Below the pieces are notes generated by a model. That model did not search any database, was not told the DNA's origin, and saw only the letters and a program-made list of their open reading frames with translations. From positions 62,001-126,000 of the forward strand of contig LNEI01000018.1 in assembly GCA_001464455.1 (NCBI GenBank): a stretch of DNA of 64,000 nucleotides. The letters are read 5' to 3'. The stretch's first letter is position 1. Each line of letters opens with the position of its first letter. Below are positions 27,094-36,194 of the stretch, one piece after another. The position numbers and the translations under genes are program-made. Origin of the DNA: Acidobacteria bacterium Ga0077534. Lineage in GTDB: Bacteria; Acidobacteriota; Blastocatellia; Pyrinomonadales; Pyrinomonadaceae.

Positions 27094-27555
27094 ATGGCTG
27101 AACTCGAAACTGACGAAAAGTGGATGTATCGGGCGGTCCACGTCGCACGCGAAGCTGAGAAACTCGGCGAGGTGCCGGTCGGCGCCGTTTTGGTCGACGC
27201 GGACGGCAAAATTCTGGCTGCGACATCAAACCGAACCATCAAGAATCTCGACCCGACTGCCCACGCCGAGATACTCGCGCTTCGCACCGCGGCGATCCGA
27301 ATAGGCAATTATCGGCTTCCGGGAACGACGATGTACACAACGATCGAACCCTGTGCGATGTGCGCCGGGGCTCTTGTCAACGCTCGCGTCAAACGCCTTG
27401 TTTTTGGTGCTCACGACGAGCGTTTCGGGGCGGCGGAAACTCATTTCAACGTGTGCGACAGCCCAAAGCTCAATCATCGGATGGAAATCACGTCGGGCAT
27501 TCTCGCTGAAAAGTGCCGGATGCTGATGCAGGAATTTTTTAAGGCGAGACGCTGA
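27094..27555 (+). CDS. tadA: tRNA-specific adenosine deaminase
   Basis: Deaminates A34 to inosine in tRNA-Arg(ACG). A 153-aa protein from MAELETDEKW. The zinc site is complete: TAHAEILAL (His and the proton-shuttling Glu) and PCAMCAGAL (two Cys). EVPVGAVLVD and the C-terminal FFKARR are family-typical. The frame is open upstream to 26971, but that part shows no similarity. It is followed by tRNA-Ser. Confidence 0.95.
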   Translation: MAELETDEKWMYRAVHVAREAEKLGEVPVGAVLVDADGKILAATSNRTIKNLDPTAHAEILALRTAAIRIGNYRLPGTTMYTTIEPCAMCAGALVNARVKRLVFGAHDERFGAAETHFNVCDSPKLNHRMEITSGILAEKCRMLMQEFFKARR

Positions 27556-27568
27556 AATACCGGCGGGC

Positions 27569-27598
27569 TTGCTAAAATCCGCGACAAACATTTACAAT
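27569..27598 (+). promoter_or_regulatory. Putative promoter of tRNA-Ser(CGA)
   Basis: TTGCTA (27569-27574), an 18-nt spacer, TACAAT (27593-27598). The tRNA begins 13 nt later. Confidence 0.45.
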
Positions 27599-27611
27599 CT
27601 TAAGTTCGCGC

Positions 27612-27701
<90 letters not shown>

Positions 27702-27720
27702 CTTAGGTTACGTCGACAGC

Positions 27721-27757
27721 TGGCCGTTGCCGCATTAGCAAAACGGCCATTTGTTTT
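27721..27757 (+). terminator. Intrinsic terminator of tRNA-Ser(CGA)
   Basis: TGGCCGTT (27721-27728) and AACGGCCA (27742-27749) form an 8-bp stem followed by TTTGTTTTG. Confidence 0.65.
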
Positions 27758-27827
27758 GTTCTTTGAGAATTTATCGGTTATCATCCCCGCGTAACAAAAA
27801 AACAAATTACGTGGAGGGTTTAGCCTT

Positions 27828-28673
27828 ATGCCTTTAGCTAAGAGGTTGTCAGCCGAGTTCATCGGAACTCTGTGGCTCGTTCTCGGAGGTTGTGGAAGTG
27901 CCGTACTTGCCGCCGCTTATCCAAATTTGGGTATTGGCTTTGCGGGTGTTTCACTTGCTTTTGGATTAACGGTTTTGACGATGGCGTACGCGGTCGGACA
28001 CATTTCCGGCGGCCATTTCAATCCGGCAGTCACTTTTGGACTGTGGGCGGGCAAACGGTTCGATTCGAAAGACATCCTGCCATACGTTGTTGCTCAGGTC
28101 TTGGGGGCACTCGCGGGTGCGGGTATTCTTTATCTGATCGCAAAGGGCAAAACATCGTTTACGATGGCCGGCGGTTTCGCTTCGAATGGTTACGGGTTAA
28201 ATTCACCCGGGCAGTACGAAATCGTTGCTTGCTTTATCGCTGAGGTTGTTCTGACGTTCTTTTTTCTGATCGTCATCCTGGGAGCAACCCACCGACTCGC
28301 TCCTAAAGGTTTTGCCCCGATCGCCATCGGCCTTTGCCTGACGCTCATTCACCTAATATCAATTCCGGTGACGAACACGTCGGTCAACCCGGCCCGCTCA
28401 ACAGGCCCTGCGGTCTTTATGGCGGTTTTCTCTGACCCGTGGCCGGTCAACCAACTCTGGCTTTTCTGGGTCGCTCCGATTCTTGGAGCCCTTCTCGCCG
28501 GGTTTGTTTACAGCTGGATGGTAGGCGATGACGACCCCGTGTCGGGCCGGTCAACATCGGAATCGAGCGATGATGACGACGAGATTGGATCAGACGATGA
28601 TACAGACTCCGGCGCAGGGGACAGTGATTCAGGATCGTCAGATTCCGGGTCCGGAGACGGCGGCGGTGATTGA
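27828..28673 (+). CDS. aqpZ: Aquaporin Z-like water channel with acidic tail
   Basis: A MIP-family channel with six TM helices and both half-helix motifs: [10 protein letters not shown] and [14 protein letters not shown]. Ar/R filter residues near the second NPA (NPAR) favour water over glycerol. At 281 aa it is about 45 longer than E. coli AqpZ, owing to a C-terminal tail of almost only Asp, Ser, Gly and Glu ([20 protein letters not shown] and on). TGGAGGG lies before the ATG. It is flanked by two tRNA-Ser genes. Confidence 0.93.
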   Translation: MPLAKRLSAEFIGTLWLVLGGCGSAVLAAAYPNLGIGFAGVSLAFGLTVLTMAYAVGHISGGHFNPAVTFGLWAGKRFDSKDILPYVVAQVLGALAGAGILYLIAKGKTSFTMAGGFASNGYGLNSPGQYEIVACFIAEVVLTFFFLIVILGATHRLAPKGFAPIAIGLCLTLIHLISIPVTNTSVNPARSTGPAVFMAVFSDPWPVNQLWLFWVAPILGALLAGFVYSWMVGDDDPVSGRSTSESSDDDDEIGSDDDTDSGAGDSDSGSSDSGSGDGGGD

Positions 28674-28703
28674 TCGATATTTGGTTTGAAAATTTAATTT
28701 CGC

Positions 28704-28793
28704 GGAAAGGTGCAAGAGTGGTTGAATTGGCAGCATTGGAAATGCTGTGAGCCTTAACGGGTTCCGTGGGTTCGAATCCCACCCTTTCCGCCA
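28704..28793 (+). tRNA. tRNA-Ser (GGA)
   Basis: Acceptor GGAAAGG/CCTTTCC, discriminator G, encoded CCA (28791-28793). Anticodon arm CAGCA-TTGGAAA-TGCTG gives GGA (reads UCC/UCU). Long variable arm GAGCC...GGTTC. T arm GTGGG-TTCGAAT-CCCAC. Confidence 0.95.
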
Positions 28794-28795
28794 TA

Positions 28796-28898
28796 TGGTC
28801 CCAGGCTCCGCACAACGTTTTGTTGTGAACTCCGCTAGGCGAGGAATCGAGCAACGGTAGCAATTACAGACGTGTGTTGCGATCAAGTCTGGGGCCAC
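28796..28898 (+). ncRNA. ffs: Signal recognition particle RNA (small bacterial type)
   Basis: About 103 nt. The ends pair (TGGTCCCAG 28796-28804 with CTGGGGCCA 28889-28897). The conserved SRP hairpin tip is present: AGGCGA-GGAA-TCGAGCA, a GGAA tetraloop closed by CGA/TCG, with the AGG/AGCA symmetric internal loop that binds Ffh. The flanking GTGAACTCCG and GACGTGTGTTGCG are also typical. It starts 2 nt after tRNA-Ser(GGA), so the two are probably cotranscribed. Confidence 0.83.
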
Positions 28899-28913
28899 CA
28901 AAATTGGAAAAAA

Positions 28914-28947
28914 GGACGAGGAGTATTTTGGCTCCTCGTCCTTTTTT
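28914..28947. terminator. Strong bidirectional terminator
   Basis: GGACGAGGAG (28914-28923), 8-nt loop, CTCCTCGTCC (28932-28941), with six A before and six T after. It ends the tRNA/SRP unit and the convergent mgtC-like gene. Confidence 0.9.
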
Positions 28948-28965
28948 GTCTAGCGCGGGCCCGTA

Positions 28966-29439
28966 TCAAGCATTTTCGTCTTTGACGTCCTTTGGGTCGA
29001 CTTTCCCGAGTAAGGCCAAAACGACCACGCTGACGATCGTCGCTAGGAGCGCGAGTCCTAGTTCTCCTAGTCCAACGGCGACACCGACTGCCGCAGCCAT
29101 CCAAATCCCGGCAGAAGTGGTTAGGCCTTGGATATCTTTTTCATGGTTCAATTTCAGGATCGAGCCCGCTCCGATAAACCCTATACCCGTCACGATTCCT
29201 TGAATTACGCGTGACAAACCGTCCGAATTCATACCGTAACCAATACCTGCCAGAACAAAAACGCACGTTCCGAGAGTGACGAGAATATGAGTCCTCAAAC
29301 CCGCCGCCTTGCCCGCCTTCTCACGTTCAAACCCTATTAGGGCACCAAGCCCCGCCGCGATCACGAGCCTTATCGAAAAACGGACGAACTGCTGCCAGTC
29401 AAAAGTTCCAAAGCTAAGTTCCTGCCACAAAATATCCAT
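28966..29439 (-). CDS. MgtC/SapB family membrane protein
   Basis: A 157-aa protein with four to five TM helices. Family motifs RLVIAAGLGALIGFERE, GLRTHILVTLGTCVFVL, QGIVTGIGFIGAGSIL and TTSAGIWMAAAVGVAVG. MgtC members modulate F-ATPase or Mg2+ homeostasis; small stand-alone proteins like this one are of uncertain role. It ends on the shared terminator. Confidence 0.92.
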   Translation of the reverse strand: MDILWQELSFGTFDWQQFVRFSIRLVIAAGLGALIGFEREKAGKAAGLRTHILVTLGTCVFVLAGIGYGMNSDGLSRVIQGIVTGIGFIGAGSILKLNHEKDIQGLTTSAGIWMAAAVGVAVGLGELGLALLATIVSVVVLALLGKVDPKDVKDENA

Positions 29440-29589
29440 AGTCGATGTCTATTAACACTTTCGTAACATAACGGTAACACGGGGCGAACCAGGCAGACTG
29501 TATGGCAGCACTCAATTTGGAAGGACCTTACGGACTTTTTTCTCGCGTTATGTTGCGCTAAACGGCCGATCCAGTTGAAGATTATCCTA

Positions 29590-30351
29590 ATGCTCAATTT
29601 TGCAATCGAAACCGCTCGCGAAGCGGGCCAACTGCTCCTTGAGAAGTTTGGCCGCGTCGCGGTCTCAAAAAAAGGCGACATCGACCTGGTCACCGAAGCC
29701 GACCTGGCGAGCGAAGCCCTTGTGATCGAACGGATCGAATCCCATTTTCCAAAGCACTCAATACTCGCCGAAGAATCAGGCAATGCAGTCGTAATCGGCG
29801 GCGAGAATCGATGGAAATGGATCATAGACCCGCTCGACGGCACGACCAACTATGCACACGGCTACCCATGTTTCGCAGTGACTTTAGCTCTGGAGCATCA
29901 AGGTGAGATCGTTATCGGCGTTACCTTTGACCCAACCCGCAACGAACTTTTTGCAGCCGAACGCGGCCGTGGTGCGTCGCTGAACAACAAACCGATCCGC
30001 GTCTCCGCGACCGAGCAACTGAGCGAGGCCTTGCTCGTCACAGGTTTTCCATACAATTTCAAAAGCCGCCAGGACTTCGCACGGCATTTAACTCAGTTTC
30101 TACTCAATGCGCGAGGTGTCAGACGAGATGGTTCGGCGGCGATCGACCTTGCCTACGTCGCCTGCGGAAGATTTGACGGAATGTGGGAAGAGGGCCTGAA
30201 CGCTTGGGATATGGCCGCTGGCGTTTTGTTGATCGAAGAAGCTGGCGGCCACGTCAGCGGATACGACGGCTCGCAGTTCAGCATCTACACGCCACCAATG
30301 CTGGCTTCGAACGGGCTTATCCATGCGGAGATGCAGAGAGTTTTGAGCTAG
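29590..30351 (+). CDS. Inositol monophosphatase family protein
   Basis: A 253-aa protein from MLNFAIETAREAG (a TTG at 29575 would add five residues). Metal-site motifs: DLVTEADLASE, LAEESG, WIIDPLDGTTNYAHG and WDMAAGVLLIEEAGG. This is a Mg2+-dependent phosphatase; inositol-1-phosphate is the usual substrate, but NADP or fructose-bisphosphate is possible for the fold. No Shine-Dalgarno is obvious. Confidence 0.93.
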   Translation: MLNFAIETAREAGQLLLEKFGRVAVSKKGDIDLVTEADLASEALVIERIESHFPKHSILAEESGNAVVIGGENRWKWIIDPLDGTTNYAHGYPCFAVTLALEHQGEIVIGVTFDPTRNELFAAERGRGASLNNKPIRVSATEQLSEALLVTGFPYNFKSRQDFARHLTQFLLNARGVRRDGSAAIDLAYVACGRFDGMWEEGLNAWDMAAGVLLIEEAGGHVSGYDGSQFSIYTPPMLASNGLIHAEMQRVLS

Positions 30352-30482
30352 CGCCGTGAGCGGCAAGCTTGGACTCTCGTCGATCCCGTCAAGTTGCGAC
30401 AAGGCTATGCTCGTATGTTAGTCTTATTCTTCGACCCAATTGCCTTTGTCGGGTGCTTCGCGAGGCGATCGCACGACCGATA

Positions 30483-31364
30483 ATGGCCACGAAAATTTCT
30501 ATGTCATGGTTTCGCCGAGACAAACCGAAGATCGCTGATCAAGAGCACGACGAAGAGCAGACCGTTCGCACGGAGGGCATCTTTGTAAAATGCCCTGACT
30601 GCGACAACGCTCTCTATCGGCGTGAATTGACCGTTTCGCACGAGGTTTGCACGCATTGCGGATATCATTTTCGATATGCGGCGGTAAACCGTCTGAAGGA
30701 TCTTTTTGATGACGGGCGTTATGAAAAGCTCGACGAAGAAGTGACCTCAGGAGACCCACTCGATTTTGTCGATTCAAAGCCTTATAAGGATCGTATCGAG
30801 CAGGCAAAAGAAGTTTCCGGACTTCCGGAGGCGATCGTGTCGGGCAAAGGAATGACCGGCGGCCACCTTGTCTTCGCTGGGGCGATGGATATGACTTTCA
30901 TCGGCGGTTCGATGGGCTCGGCCGTTGGTGAAAAGATCACTCGGCTGATCGAACGAGCGGTCGAAGAACGCGGAGCGGTTATCATCTTCTCAGCATCTGG
31001 CGGTGCGAGAATGCAGGAAGGCACGCTGAGCCTCATGCAGATGGGCAAGATCTCAGCGGCACTACAGCGTTTGCACGATGCCCGTTTACCCTTTATATCT
31101 GTATTGACCGATCCCACAACTGGCGGTGTTACTGCGAGCTTCGCAATGCTGGGCGACGTGATCCTCGCCGAACCGAAAGCCCTTATCGGCTTCGCCGGGC
31201 CGCGAGTCATCGAGCAGACCATCCGCCAAAAACTTCCGAAAGGATTTCAGCGCAGCGAATTTCTGCTCGAACACGGCATGGTCGATCGCGTAGTCGACCG
31301 CCGCGAAATGAAAGATACGATCGTGCGAATGCTCGATTTTATGATGAATACTGCCGTTAAGTGA
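30483..31364 (+). CDS. accD: Acetyl-CoA carboxylase carboxyltransferase subunit beta
   Basis: The half of the carboxyltransferase that moves the carboxyl group from biotin to acetyl-CoA for fatty-acid synthesis. Zinc ribbon CPDCDNALYRRELTV plus CTHCGYHFRY, then the crotonase-like core AGAMDMTFIGGSMGSAVGEK and SASGGARMQEG. 293 aa from this ATG; the ATG at 30501 (MSWFRR) fits the family start equally well. The biotin carboxylase subunit lies 11 kb away on the other strand. Confidence 0.95.
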   Translation: MATKISMSWFRRDKPKIADQEHDEEQTVRTEGIFVKCPDCDNALYRRELTVSHEVCTHCGYHFRYAAVNRLKDLFDDGRYEKLDEEVTSGDPLDFVDSKPYKDRIEQAKEVSGLPEAIVSGKGMTGGHLVFAGAMDMTFIGGSMGSAVGEKITRLIERAVEERGAVIIFSASGGARMQEGTLSLMQMGKISAALQRLHDARLPFISVLTDPTTGGVTASFAMLGDVILAEPKALIGFAGPRVIEQTIRQKLPKGFQRSEFLLEHGMVDRVVDRREMKDTIVRMLDFMMNTAVK

Positions 31365-31383
31365 TCCGGTGCCTGGCAACTTT

Positions 31384-32265
31384 CTATAATCGTATCGGCG
31401 TTACCTTGTAGCCCTTCGCTTTCAATAGCTTTATCACGCCCTTATTGCCGCCTAAATGTCCGGCTCCGACCGCGAAGAAGGTAGGCTTTTCGGTCATTGC
31501 CTTGCTGATCTTCGGGATCCAGTCGAGATTTCGATCGGCTAGCAGCCGTCGGCCAAACTCACCTTCCGTCGCCATCTGCCTTGCTGTTGTTTCGTAAAGC
31601 TTTTCCGAATCCTGCGATTTGTAGATCGCCATCATCGTTTTCAGCTCATTGATCTGCTTCTGAGGATTTTCCGCCAGTTTCAACAAGTCACTAGCCTGCT
31701 TTTCGAGCGGCTGGCTGTTGAGAACGGCGATCTGAGATTCGACCGATTCGAGCCCGAACACCGGCTTTTTCGCGTCAGTCGCGGCTTTCATCACCTGAGT
31801 GTCGACTGCGCCCGGCGTGCAGCCGAGCGATTTCGGGCTCGTGGCAACCATGACCGAAAGCATCGAAGGCTTGATGCTCTTGACCATCTCGATCGGCACA
31901 CCGACACTATCTTTCAGCAGAGCTTCGATCTTGGCATATTGCTCGGCATTGAACAGGTCCTTCAGTATTTTACCGTCCGGCATCGCGAGGCCGCGGGCCA
32001 TCGATTGCATTACGGCAGGATCATCAAGATCGAGTTCCAAATACATCTGGTCGGTCTCGTTTACAAAGCCCGTAAGCTTGTCGATCGGCAGCATATCCGT
32101 CGAGCATATCGCGTGAAACGTTCCGAGAATATATGATGGTTTTGCGAGCCCTTTGCCCGTAACCTTGTAAAGCATTGCCGAGTCGGCTTTCTTCTGACCA
32201 AACGAAACGCCGGCGACAACAACGACCAAAAATGCGGAAACGAATATGGATGTTACTCTTTTCAT
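31384..32265 (-). CDS. Secreted TraB/GumN family protein
   Basis: A 293-aa protein from MKRVTSIFVSAFLVVVV, a signal peptide ending near SFGQ. Family marks are the GT.H motif SYILGTFHAIC near the N-terminus, LELDLDDPAV, and the C-terminal VGAGHLGGNKGVIKLLKAKG. TraB/GumN proteins are predicted metalloproteases (Tiki-like) acting outside the membrane. It converges with accD. Confidence 0.92.
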   Translation of the reverse strand: MKRVTSIFVSAFLVVVVAGVSFGQKKADSAMLYKVTGKGLAKPSYILGTFHAICSTDMLPIDKLTGFVNETDQMYLELDLDDPAVMQSMARGLAMPDGKILKDLFNAEQYAKIEALLKDSVGVPIEMVKSIKPSMLSVMVATSPKSLGCTPGAVDTQVMKAATDAKKPVFGLESVESQIAVLNSQPLEKQASDLLKLAENPQKQINELKTMMAIYKSQDSEKLYETTARQMATEGEFGRRLLADRNLDWIPKISKAMTEKPTFFAVGAGHLGGNKGVIKLLKAKGYKVTPIRL

Positions 32266-32319
32266 AGATTTATTGATATCACATTTGAACACATAAGTTC
32301 TTAACGTTTTTACGCCAGA

Positions 32320-33636
32320 ATGAACTTTTCCGATTCTGAGATCTATCTAAACTCTCTAGGGAACGAGGTCCTCGCGATGAAGCTAGGGCTCGACAACATC
32401 CGCAAACTGCTGAAGGCCCTCGGCAACCCTGAAGAGAATTACCTTAAAGTTCAGGTCGCGGGCACCAACGGCAAAGGTTCCGTATGTGCGTTTCTCGACT
32501 CGATCTGCCGCGAAGCCGGCATAGCCGTCGGCGTTTTCACATCGCCCCATCTCGTCTCGATCACAGAACGAGTTCGAATTAACGGCCTCGATATCAGCGA
32601 AGACGAATTCGCCCGCATCGCAACGATCGTACGTGACACATCTGAAAAACTCGTGTCCGACGGCAAACTCGAGACTGTTCCCACCTTCTTCGAACAAGTC
32701 ACGGCGATCGCCCTCGTCGCCTTTGCCGAAGCTAAAGTCGAACTTGGCATCCTCGAAACCGGCCTCGGCGGCCGCTACGACGCAGTTACAGCCGCCAACG
32801 CCGAGATCGCCGCGATCACGCGGATCGACCTGGATCATCAGGAATATCTGGGGGACACGATCGAAAAGATAGCAGGCGAGAAGGCGGGAATCATCCATAA
32901 AGGATCCCACGTTGTCATCGCCCCGCAAAGAAAGTCCGCTCGATCAGTTATAGATGGTCGCTGCCGTGAGATGGGGGTTGAACCTCGATTTGTCGAGGTC
33001 AATGTGAAATCGAGTCGGAGGCCAGATGATTATTCCTATAACGCCGTTTTTAATACTGGCAGAATCCAGATCAGATCGGCAAACCGTATTTTCCAGGACG
33101 TTGAATTGGGGTTGTGGGGCAAGCACCAGTGGGAAAATGCGACTGTGGCGATTGAGATCGCGGAGTTGCTATGCAATTCCGGTTACCAGATTGACAACAC
33201 GCAAATCCGCGAAGGTCTGCAAAGAACTCGACATGCGGGCAGATTGGAGTTTGTTGGCCATTACCTATTAGACGGAGCCCACAACGTTGGGGGAGCAACG
33301 GCACTTGCAGAATATTTACGGGAGTTCATACATCAGCCGATCACCCTTGTTTTCGGTGCAATGAACGACAAAGATGTCGCTCAGATCACAGAAATTCTAT
33401 TTCCGCTTGCGACGACGATCATTCTGACCAAGCCCGCGAACTCACGGGCGATCGAGACCGCCGAACTTAGGAAGCTTATACCAGCCCACTTTGCTCCGGA
33501 AGAAGTACTGGTGGCTGACTCGGTTGAGGACGCCCTGAAGATTGCTCCATATCACTGTCTTAGCGGCCTAATGCTTGTTACGGGATCTCTGTATCTTGTT
33601 GGCGAAGCGAAGCGAATTCTCAGATCTCAAATTTGA
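32320..33636 (+). CDS. folC: Folylpolyglutamate synthase / dihydrofolate synthase
   Basis: A 438-aa Mur-ligase-like enzyme that adds glutamate to folates. P-loop VAGTNGKGSVCAFLDSI, SPHLVSITERVRING, ETGLGGRYDAVTA, DLDHQEYLGDTIEKIAGEKA and C-terminal-domain YLLDGAHNVGGATAL. Full length. The stop lies in a 16-bp palindrome; gpmA follows after 30 bp. Confidence 0.95.
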   Translation: MNFSDSEIYLNSLGNEVLAMKLGLDNIRKLLKALGNPEENYLKVQVAGTNGKGSVCAFLDSICREAGIAVGVFTSPHLVSITERVRINGLDISEDEFARIATIVRDTSEKLVSDGKLETVPTFFEQVTAIALVAFAEAKVELGILETGLGGRYDAVTAANAEIAAITRIDLDHQEYLGDTIEKIAGEKAGIIHKGSHVVIAPQRKSARSVIDGRCREMGVEPRFVEVNVKSSRRPDDYSYNAVFNTGRIQIRSANRIFQDVELGLWGKHQWENATVAIEIAELLCNSGYQIDNTQIREGLQRTRHAGRLEFVGHYLLDGAHNVGGATALAEYLREFIHQPITLVFGAMNDKDVAQITEILFPLATTIILTKPANSRAIETAELRKLIPAHFAPEEVLVADSVEDALKIAPYHCLSGLMLVTGSLYLVGEAKRILRSQI

Positions 33637-33639
33637 GAT
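33624..33639. repeat. Perfect palindrome over the folC stop
   Basis: ATCTCAAATTTGAGAT, 16 bp, spanning the TGA at 33634-33636. It could be an operator or part of a small hairpin between folC and gpmA. Confidence 0.5.
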
Positions 33640-33666
33640 TTCCGATCACAGACTTAAGATAAGCGT

Positions 33667-34413
33667 ATGTACAAACTAGTATTGATCCGCCACGGCGAGA
33701 GTCAGTGGAATAAGGAAAACCGTTTTACTGGCTGGAAGGACGTTGATCTTTCTGAAAAGGGCCGCGAAGAGGCGAAGGCTGCGGGGCAATTGTTGAAGGC
33801 GGAGGGGTTTACGTTTGACGAGGCGTATACGTCGGTGTTGAAACGCGCGATCCGGACGCTCTGGATCATTCTCGACGAGATGGATCTGATGTGGATACCG
33901 GTTACCAAATCGTGGCTGCTCAACGAGCGTCATTACGGCGCGTTGCAGGGGCTGAATAAGGCTGAGACCGCGGCGCAGTACGGCGAAGAGCAGGTGCTGA
34001 TCTGGCGTCGAAGCTATGACATCCCGCCAGGCGTGCTCGACGAAAGTGACGAGCGATATCTAGGCAATGACCCGCGCTATACCGTCATAGAGAAAGGAAA
34101 GTTTCCTGGAACCGAATGCCTAAAAGATACGGTCGCACGGGTGATACCATACTGGGAAACTGAGATCGCTCCGAAGGTCAAGGCTGGGAAAAAGCTGATC
34201 GTCACTGCTCACGGAAATAGCCTTCGCTCGCTGGTCAAACATCTCGACGGCATCGCCGACGACGAGATAGTCAACCTGAATATCCCGACCGGCATTCCGC
34301 TGGTATACGAACTCGATGCCGAACTGAAGCCTATTAAGAGCTACTATCTGGGCGACGCCGACTCGATCAAGGCCGCTCAGGACGCGGTTGCGAATCAGGG
34401 GAAAGCGAAATAA
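33667..34413 (+). CDS. gpmA: 2,3-bisphosphoglycerate-dependent phosphoglycerate mutase
   Basis: A glycolytic enzyme interconverting 3- and 2-phosphoglycerate. A 248-aa protein with phosphohistidine motif [36 protein letters not shown] (substrate-binding Glu), and the second catalytic His in VTAHGNSLR. Length and motifs are standard. Confidence 0.96.
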   Translation: MYKLVLIRHGESQWNKENRFTGWKDVDLSEKGREEAKAAGQLLKAEGFTFDEAYTSVLKRAIRTLWIILDEMDLMWIPVTKSWLLNERHYGALQGLNKAETAAQYGEEQVLIWRRSYDIPPGVLDESDERYLGNDPRYTVIEKGKFPGTECLKDTVARVIPYWETEIAPKVKAGKKLIVTAHGNSLRSLVKHLDGIADDEIVNLNIPTGIPLVYELDAELKPIKSYYLGDADSIKAAQDAVANQGKAK

Positions 34414-34422
34414 GGCAAAACT

Positions 34423-35112
34423 ATGTTGAGAATGCTTAAAATCGTCTTTTCTTTGGCAGCTCTGTCCGTGACTATCGCCGCTCAGACTAATCGGAATATT
34501 TCGGATACTGATATTTCTGCGGGCTTGAAAGAAGCCCTCGGGAAGGGCGTAAGAACAGCGATCAACTCTCTTGGCAAAGAGAACGGTTTCCTTCTCAATC
34601 CGCGGGTAAAGATACCGCTTCCGAAATCGCTTCAAAGGCTGGAAAAGGGCCTCCGTATTGCGGGACAAGGCAAGTCGGTCGACGCATTCGTCGCCTCGAT
34701 GAACAACGCAGCAGAAAAGGCGGTACCCGTTGCCGTCGATGTTTTTGTCGACGCGATCAAGCAGATGTCTTTTGACGACGCACGGAAGATATTATTCAGC
34801 AGAGAGAAAGATGCGGCGACTCAATTTTTTAGAAGAACCAGTGAAGAGACCTTACGAGGAAAGTTTCGACCGATCGTCGAGGAATTTACGGAGAAAACGG
34901 GCGTCACGCAAAAATACAAAACGATGATCGGAAAAGCTGGTTTCGCCGCCCGCCTGCTCGGCGAGGACGCGACCGATCTCGACGGCTATGTCACGCAAAA
35001 GGCCCTTGACGGGCTCTTTCTCCTCGTCGCCGACGAAGAGCGAAAGATCCGCGAAAACCCGATCCGCCGTACTACTTCACTACTTCGTAAGGTCTTCGGA
35101 GTTCTACGTTAG
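34423..35112 (+). CDS. DUF4197 family secreted protein
   Basis: A 229-aa protein with a signal peptide (LRMLKIVFSLAALSVTIAAQ). DUF4197 features: ISAGLKEALGKGVRTAI, PLPKSLQRLEKGLR, FVASMNNAAEKAVPVA and the repeated FDDARKILFSREKDAATQFF. The function of the family is unknown. It lies 9 bp after gpmA and 11 bp before the exporter, probably in one transcript. Confidence 0.9.
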   Translation: MLRMLKIVFSLAALSVTIAAQTNRNISDTDISAGLKEALGKGVRTAINSLGKENGFLLNPRVKIPLPKSLQRLEKGLRIAGQGKSVDAFVASMNNAAEKAVPVAVDVFVDAIKQMSFDDARKILFSREKDAATQFFRRTSEETLRGKFRPIVEEFTEKTGVTQKYKTMIGKAGFAARLLGEDATDLDGYVTQKALDGLFLLVADEERKIRENPIRRTTSLLRKVFGVLR

Positions 35113-35123
35113 TCACGCCCGCT

Positions 35124-36053
35124 ATGTGGCAAAAGGCCCTATTCTTTCTCCTGATCTTCTTTATCCTCTCACCGTGGGGCTCGCCGGTCTATGCCCTGGC
35201 CCTTGGGCTGGCAATGGCTCTTATCATCGGCAATCCGTTCCCATCACTAACAGGAAAACCGGCAAAGTACCTGCTTCAGATATCGGTTGCGATGCTCGGG
35301 TTTGGAATTGACCTTAGCTCAGTTTATCGTGCGGGCAAGGACGGGATCGGATTTATCGCTTTTGTCGTGTTCGGGGCGTTGATACTTGGTTATCTGATCG
35401 GGAAGGCCCTGAACGTTGCGCCGCGCGTTCGAACGCTCGTTTCATCCGGGACGGCGATCTGCGGTGGCAGTGCGATCGCGGCGATCGGGCCATCGATAAA
35501 GGCTGAGAATGACGAGATGACGGTCTCGCTCGGCACCATCTTTGTCTTAAACGCCATCGCTCTCTTCGTCTTTCCTATCGTCGGCCATTCTCTCGAGCTA
35601 TCTCCGCAACAATTCGGCCTGTGGGCGGCGGTCGCGATCCAGGACACCAGCAGCGTCGTCGGAGCAGCCACCGCATTTGGCGGCGATTCACTCGCCGTCG
35701 CGACGACCGTCAAGCTTGCTCGTACGCTTTTCATAATCCCGCTGGCTCTCGCTCTCGTATTCATGCATCGCGGCGAGGGAGGCTCGTCAAAAGTCACGCT
35801 GCCGTGGTTCATATTCGCCTTTCTCGGCGCGGCAACCGTCAAGACCTTCAGCGGGTCGATCATTTTGCCGAGCATACTTGATTCATTCGTAAATCTTGCC
35901 AAAGCAGGTCTTGCCGTAACGCTCTTTCTCATCGGCCTAAGCCTCACCCGCAAGACACTCGCAAACGTCGGCTGGCGGCCTTTCGCTCTTGGGGCTATTC
36001 TCTGGGTCCTGATATCCGTGATCTCACTGATCGCAATTACACGGCTGACCTAA
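35124..36053 (+). CDS. YeiH/UPF0324 family putative sulfate exporter
   Basis: A 309-aa protein with about 10 hydrophobic helices. Family motifs LLQISVAMLGFGIDL, SSGTAICGGSAIAAIGP, AVAIQDTSSVVGAA and VKLARTLFIIPLAL. It may export sulfate or sulfonates; no substrate is proven for this family in general. It is the last gene of the folC-gpmA run, followed by a dispersed element. Confidence 0.9.
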   Translation: MWQKALFFLLIFFILSPWGSPVYALALGLAMALIIGNPFPSLTGKPAKYLLQISVAMLGFGIDLSSVYRAGKDGIGFIAFVVFGALILGYLIGKALNVAPRVRTLVSSGTAICGGSAIAAIGPSIKAENDEMTVSLGTIFVLNAIALFVFPIVGHSLELSPQQFGLWAAVAIQDTSSVVGAATAFGGDSLAVATTVKLARTLFIIPLALALVFMHRGEGGSSKVTLPWFIFAFLGAATVKTFSGSIILPSILDSFVNLAKAGLAVTLFLIGLSLTRKTLANVGWRPFALGAILWVLISVISLIAITRLT

Positions 36054-36072
36054 GGCATGTTGCACGACCACT

Positions 36073-36102
36073 TCGCAAAAGCCCGCGCGTCAGCAAGGGC
36101 GA
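36073..36102 (+). repeat. Dispersed GC-rich element, half copy
   Basis: GCAAAAGCCCGCGCGTCAGC plus AAGGGCG, in the 140-bp gap between yeiH and the Mrp gene. Confidence 0.75.
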
Positions 36103-36194
36103 AAATCCATGTCACATATTTCGCCATTTTTTATCTGCACTGACGACGAGAATTCGAATACGAAACAGATTTGGTACAATAAAGGCTAACTAAA

